Notes under the pieces: generated by a model
Told to the model about the DNA's origin: nothing
Database searches by the model: none
Seen by the model: only the letters and a program-made list of their open reading frames with translations
Position numbers and translations under genes: made by a program
Assembly: GCF_014635885.1 (NCBI RefSeq)
Contig: NZ_BMDR01000004.1
Location: forward strand, 186,001-250,000
From: Acinetobacter vivianii
GTDB taxonomy: Bacteria > Pseudomonadota > Gammaproteobacteria > Pseudomonadales > Moraxellaceae
Direction: 5' to 3'
DNA length: 64,000 nt
In this document: positions 62,616-64,000 of the stretch, piece by piece
Numbering within the stretch: position 1 is the first letter of the stretch
How the letters are laid out: the number at the start of each line of letters is the position of its first letter

Positions 62616-62689
62616 AGAGGATTGGTGTAATGGTAGCATGACGGTCTCCAAAACCGTTCGTCAAGGTTCGAGTCCTTGATCCTCTGCCA
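62616..62689 (+). tRNA. tRNA-Trp(CCA), copy 2
   Basis: 74 nt and identical to copy 1 as read here. It lies 373 bp after copy 1. Confidence 0.92.
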
Positions 62690-63029
62690 AATAAATAGAA
62701 GGGCCCTTGTGAAAGCAAGGGCTTTTTTATTGTCTGAATTTTATCTCCTATTGTTATTCTAAAACTAACTTCTTTTACTACTAGTATTACTTGTAGTTTG
62801 AATTAAGAGTTACTGACTTACTTTTTGTGATCATATGGCTAGGGGTGTTATGAAGAGGCCAATGATTTAACGCATTATTCTTATGCCATCCCGACATATT
62901 TAAATAGAAATTATGTTATTAAAAACACTATTGTGAATATTTATATACTATAGTATTTTTCTTATGTTAAATTAATTTCTTTTAGAGAAAATTTTTGTCA
63001 GATTTTGAATGTAGATGTAGAGATAAAAA
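62690..63029 (+). other. 340-bp gap after the tRNA cluster
   Basis: Apart from the terminator at its left end, I see no gene and no convincing repeat. It is AT-rich. Confidence 0.4.
62703..62728 (+). terminator. terminator after tRNA-Trp copy 2
   Basis: GCCCTTG pairs with CAAGGGC, followed by six T. It closes the tRNA cluster. Confidence 0.85.
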
Positions 63030-63473
63030 ATGTTAAAAATTCGTATGTCACGTCCTGATGAAGGTGCTCAGACCGTTGCAATCTGGAAAAGTTCTGTTGA
63101 TGCAACGCATCATTTTTTGAAGCCAGATGATCGTATCGAGATAGAAAGAGAAGTCATTGGCTTTTTTTCAGAAACGCCTGTATGCGTTGCTGTGAATTCG
63201 GAAGATCAACCCCTAGGTTTTATGTTCTTGCATGAAGGGCATATGGAAGCATTATTTATTGATGCGACAGCTCGAGGGCAAGGCGTTGGAAAGTTTTTGT
63301 TATCCCATGCTTTAACGCTACATCCCAATCTCAGCATTGATGTGAATGAACAAAATCAGCAGGCAGTAGGATTTTACCAGCATCTCGGTTTTCAGGTAAC
63401 AGGCCGCTCGGAGCTTGATAGTCAAGGTCGAGCATATCCATTGTTGCATCTTGCGATCGAACCCAAGGCTTAA
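63030..63473 (+). CDS. yjaB: GNAT acetyltransferase YjaB-like
   Basis: A 147-residue GNAT protein, colinear with E. coli YjaB: AIWKSSVDATHHFL, GFMFLHEGHMEALFIDATARGQGVGKFLL (the acetyl-CoA loop RGQGVG), and DVNEQNQQAVGFYQHLGFQVTGRSELDSQGRAYPLLHL. YjaB is reported as a lysine acetyltransferase-type GNAT. The substrate here is inferred. AGAGATAA lies before ATG 63030. Confidence 0.85.
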   Translation: MLKIRMSRPDEGAQTVAIWKSSVDATHHFLKPDDRIEIEREVIGFFSETPVCVAVNSEDQPLGFMFLHEGHMEALFIDATARGQGVGKFLLSHALTLHPNLSIDVNEQNQQAVGFYQHLGFQVTGRSELDSQGRAYPLLHLAIEPKA

Positions 63474-63547
63474 TGCTGTTTTTATTGACACATTATTGGT
63501 GTCGGATGAGATGGATAGAACATCAAAATCGCGCTGATCATGAAGTG

Positions 63548-64000
63548 TTAAGCCTGTTTTTGGCCAAAACTAACGATATAAACACATGGTTGTTGATCAT
63601 TCGGATTGGTTAATTGGCAATCTGTGGGAGCGGTGAGTGCGATACAGTCCCCAGTTTCCAGATGAAAGACGTGTGTGTCAACTTGAATATCAAGTTGCCC
63701 ACTTAACAGCCAAATGGTCTGACCACTGAGATGCTGGTATGCGCTTGAAGGAATGCTGAGTTGACCTGCTGCTGGAATTTCAACTTTAATCATTTCTGGA
63801 ATTGCACCAGCGGGAGAAATCGACCAACGGGTAATGCCAAACTGGTGATCTGTCCAATATTGTTGCTGTTGCTTTTTTAACACCAACACATGTGTATTTT
63901 GATTGAGTTCAGCTTCTGCAAATAGTTTAGATAGGGTAATCCCCAAAGCACTAGCTAAGCGGCTGAGAATGGCTGCACTAGGGCTAGAAGTCCCGCGCTC
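63548..64000 (-). CDS. XRE-cupin regulator, C-terminal part
   Basis: The gene enters from the right edge. The visible peptide begins ERGTSSPSAAILSRLASALGITLSKLFAEAE, the end of an XRE/Cro HTH, and continues into a C-terminal cupin (QTIWLLSGQLDIQVDTHVFHLETGDCIAL). XRE-cupin proteins regulate amino-acid, polyamine or aromatic genes with a small ligand in the cupin. The start codon is outside the window. It is convergent with yjaB. Confidence 0.82.
   Translation of the reverse strand, partial: ERGTSSPSAAILSRLASALGITLSKLFAEAELNQNTHVLVLKKQQQQYWTDHQFGITRWSISPAGAIPEMIKVEIPAAGQLSIPSSAYQHLSGQTIWLLSGQLDIQVDTHVFHLETGDCIALTAPTDCQLTNPNDQQPCVYIVSFGQKQA

Overview
The window looks like chromosomal DNA of an Acinetobacter species. 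The base composition is AT-rich. The window carries a 203-residue UmuD with the extra N-terminal region typical of the Acinetobacter regulator UmuDAb. The aromatic-acid gene sets (ferulate/hydroxycinnamate genes with a MarR regulator, then vanA/vanB/vanK with an OprD-type porin and a GntR regulator) also match that genus. The species cannot be fixed from the sequence alone. I see no insertion sequences, CRISPR arrays or prophage genes.

Layout. 1-10.7 kb is a lignin-aromatic island: a partial feruloyl-CoA synthetase, vanillin dehydrogenase, feruloyl-CoA hydratase/lyase, an MFS transporter with a MarR repressor, then vanR, vanBA, a vanK-type transporter and a porin. Together they take ferulate to vanillin, vanillate and protocatechuate. 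10.9-16 kb holds a FadL-type outer-membrane channel, a secreted M20 amidohydrolase, an AraC regulator and a desaturase-like membrane enzyme. A 39-bp element is shared by the two promoter regions of this group. 17.3-24.8 kb is a 5-oxoproline cluster: LysR, an NRAMP-fold carrier lacking the metal site, PxpA, D-glutamate cyclase-like, fused PxpB-PxpC, and biotin carboxylase with a biotinyl domain. 25-35.5 kb is a looser accessory stretch with a LysE exporter, small acidic paralogues, a lipoprotein peptidase with an AraC regulator, an MBL hydrolase between LysR genes, and a probably frameshifted secreted protein. 35.7-37.6 kb is umuDC.

37.8-47.8 kb is the most interesting part. Three AraC-family paralogues are interleaved with two paralogous alpha/beta hydrolases, an old-yellow-enzyme flavoprotein, an azoreductase with its LysR, an NAD(P)-binding reductase and an MBL-fold protein. 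Both hydrolases and the MBL gene are preceded by the same element: two AATAGGCAA boxes exactly 21 bp apart, with a -10-like hexamer beginning 22 bp after the proximal box. A degenerate fourth copy precedes the reductase. This looks like a local AraC regulon, probably for reactive electrophile or ester detoxification.

48-61.9 kb is mostly core and housekeeping: 2-hydroxyacid dehydrogenase, acyltransferase, M48 protease with TPR-like tail, YqeY, ribosomal protein S21, TsaD, a DMT exporter with a TetR repressor, a DUF815 ATPase, a patatin phospholipase and an overlapping kinase-like gene. 62-62.7 kb contains a tandemly duplicated tRNA-Leu(TAG)/tRNA-Trp(CCA) unit. The window ends with a YjaB-like acetyltransferase and a partial XRE-cupin regulator.
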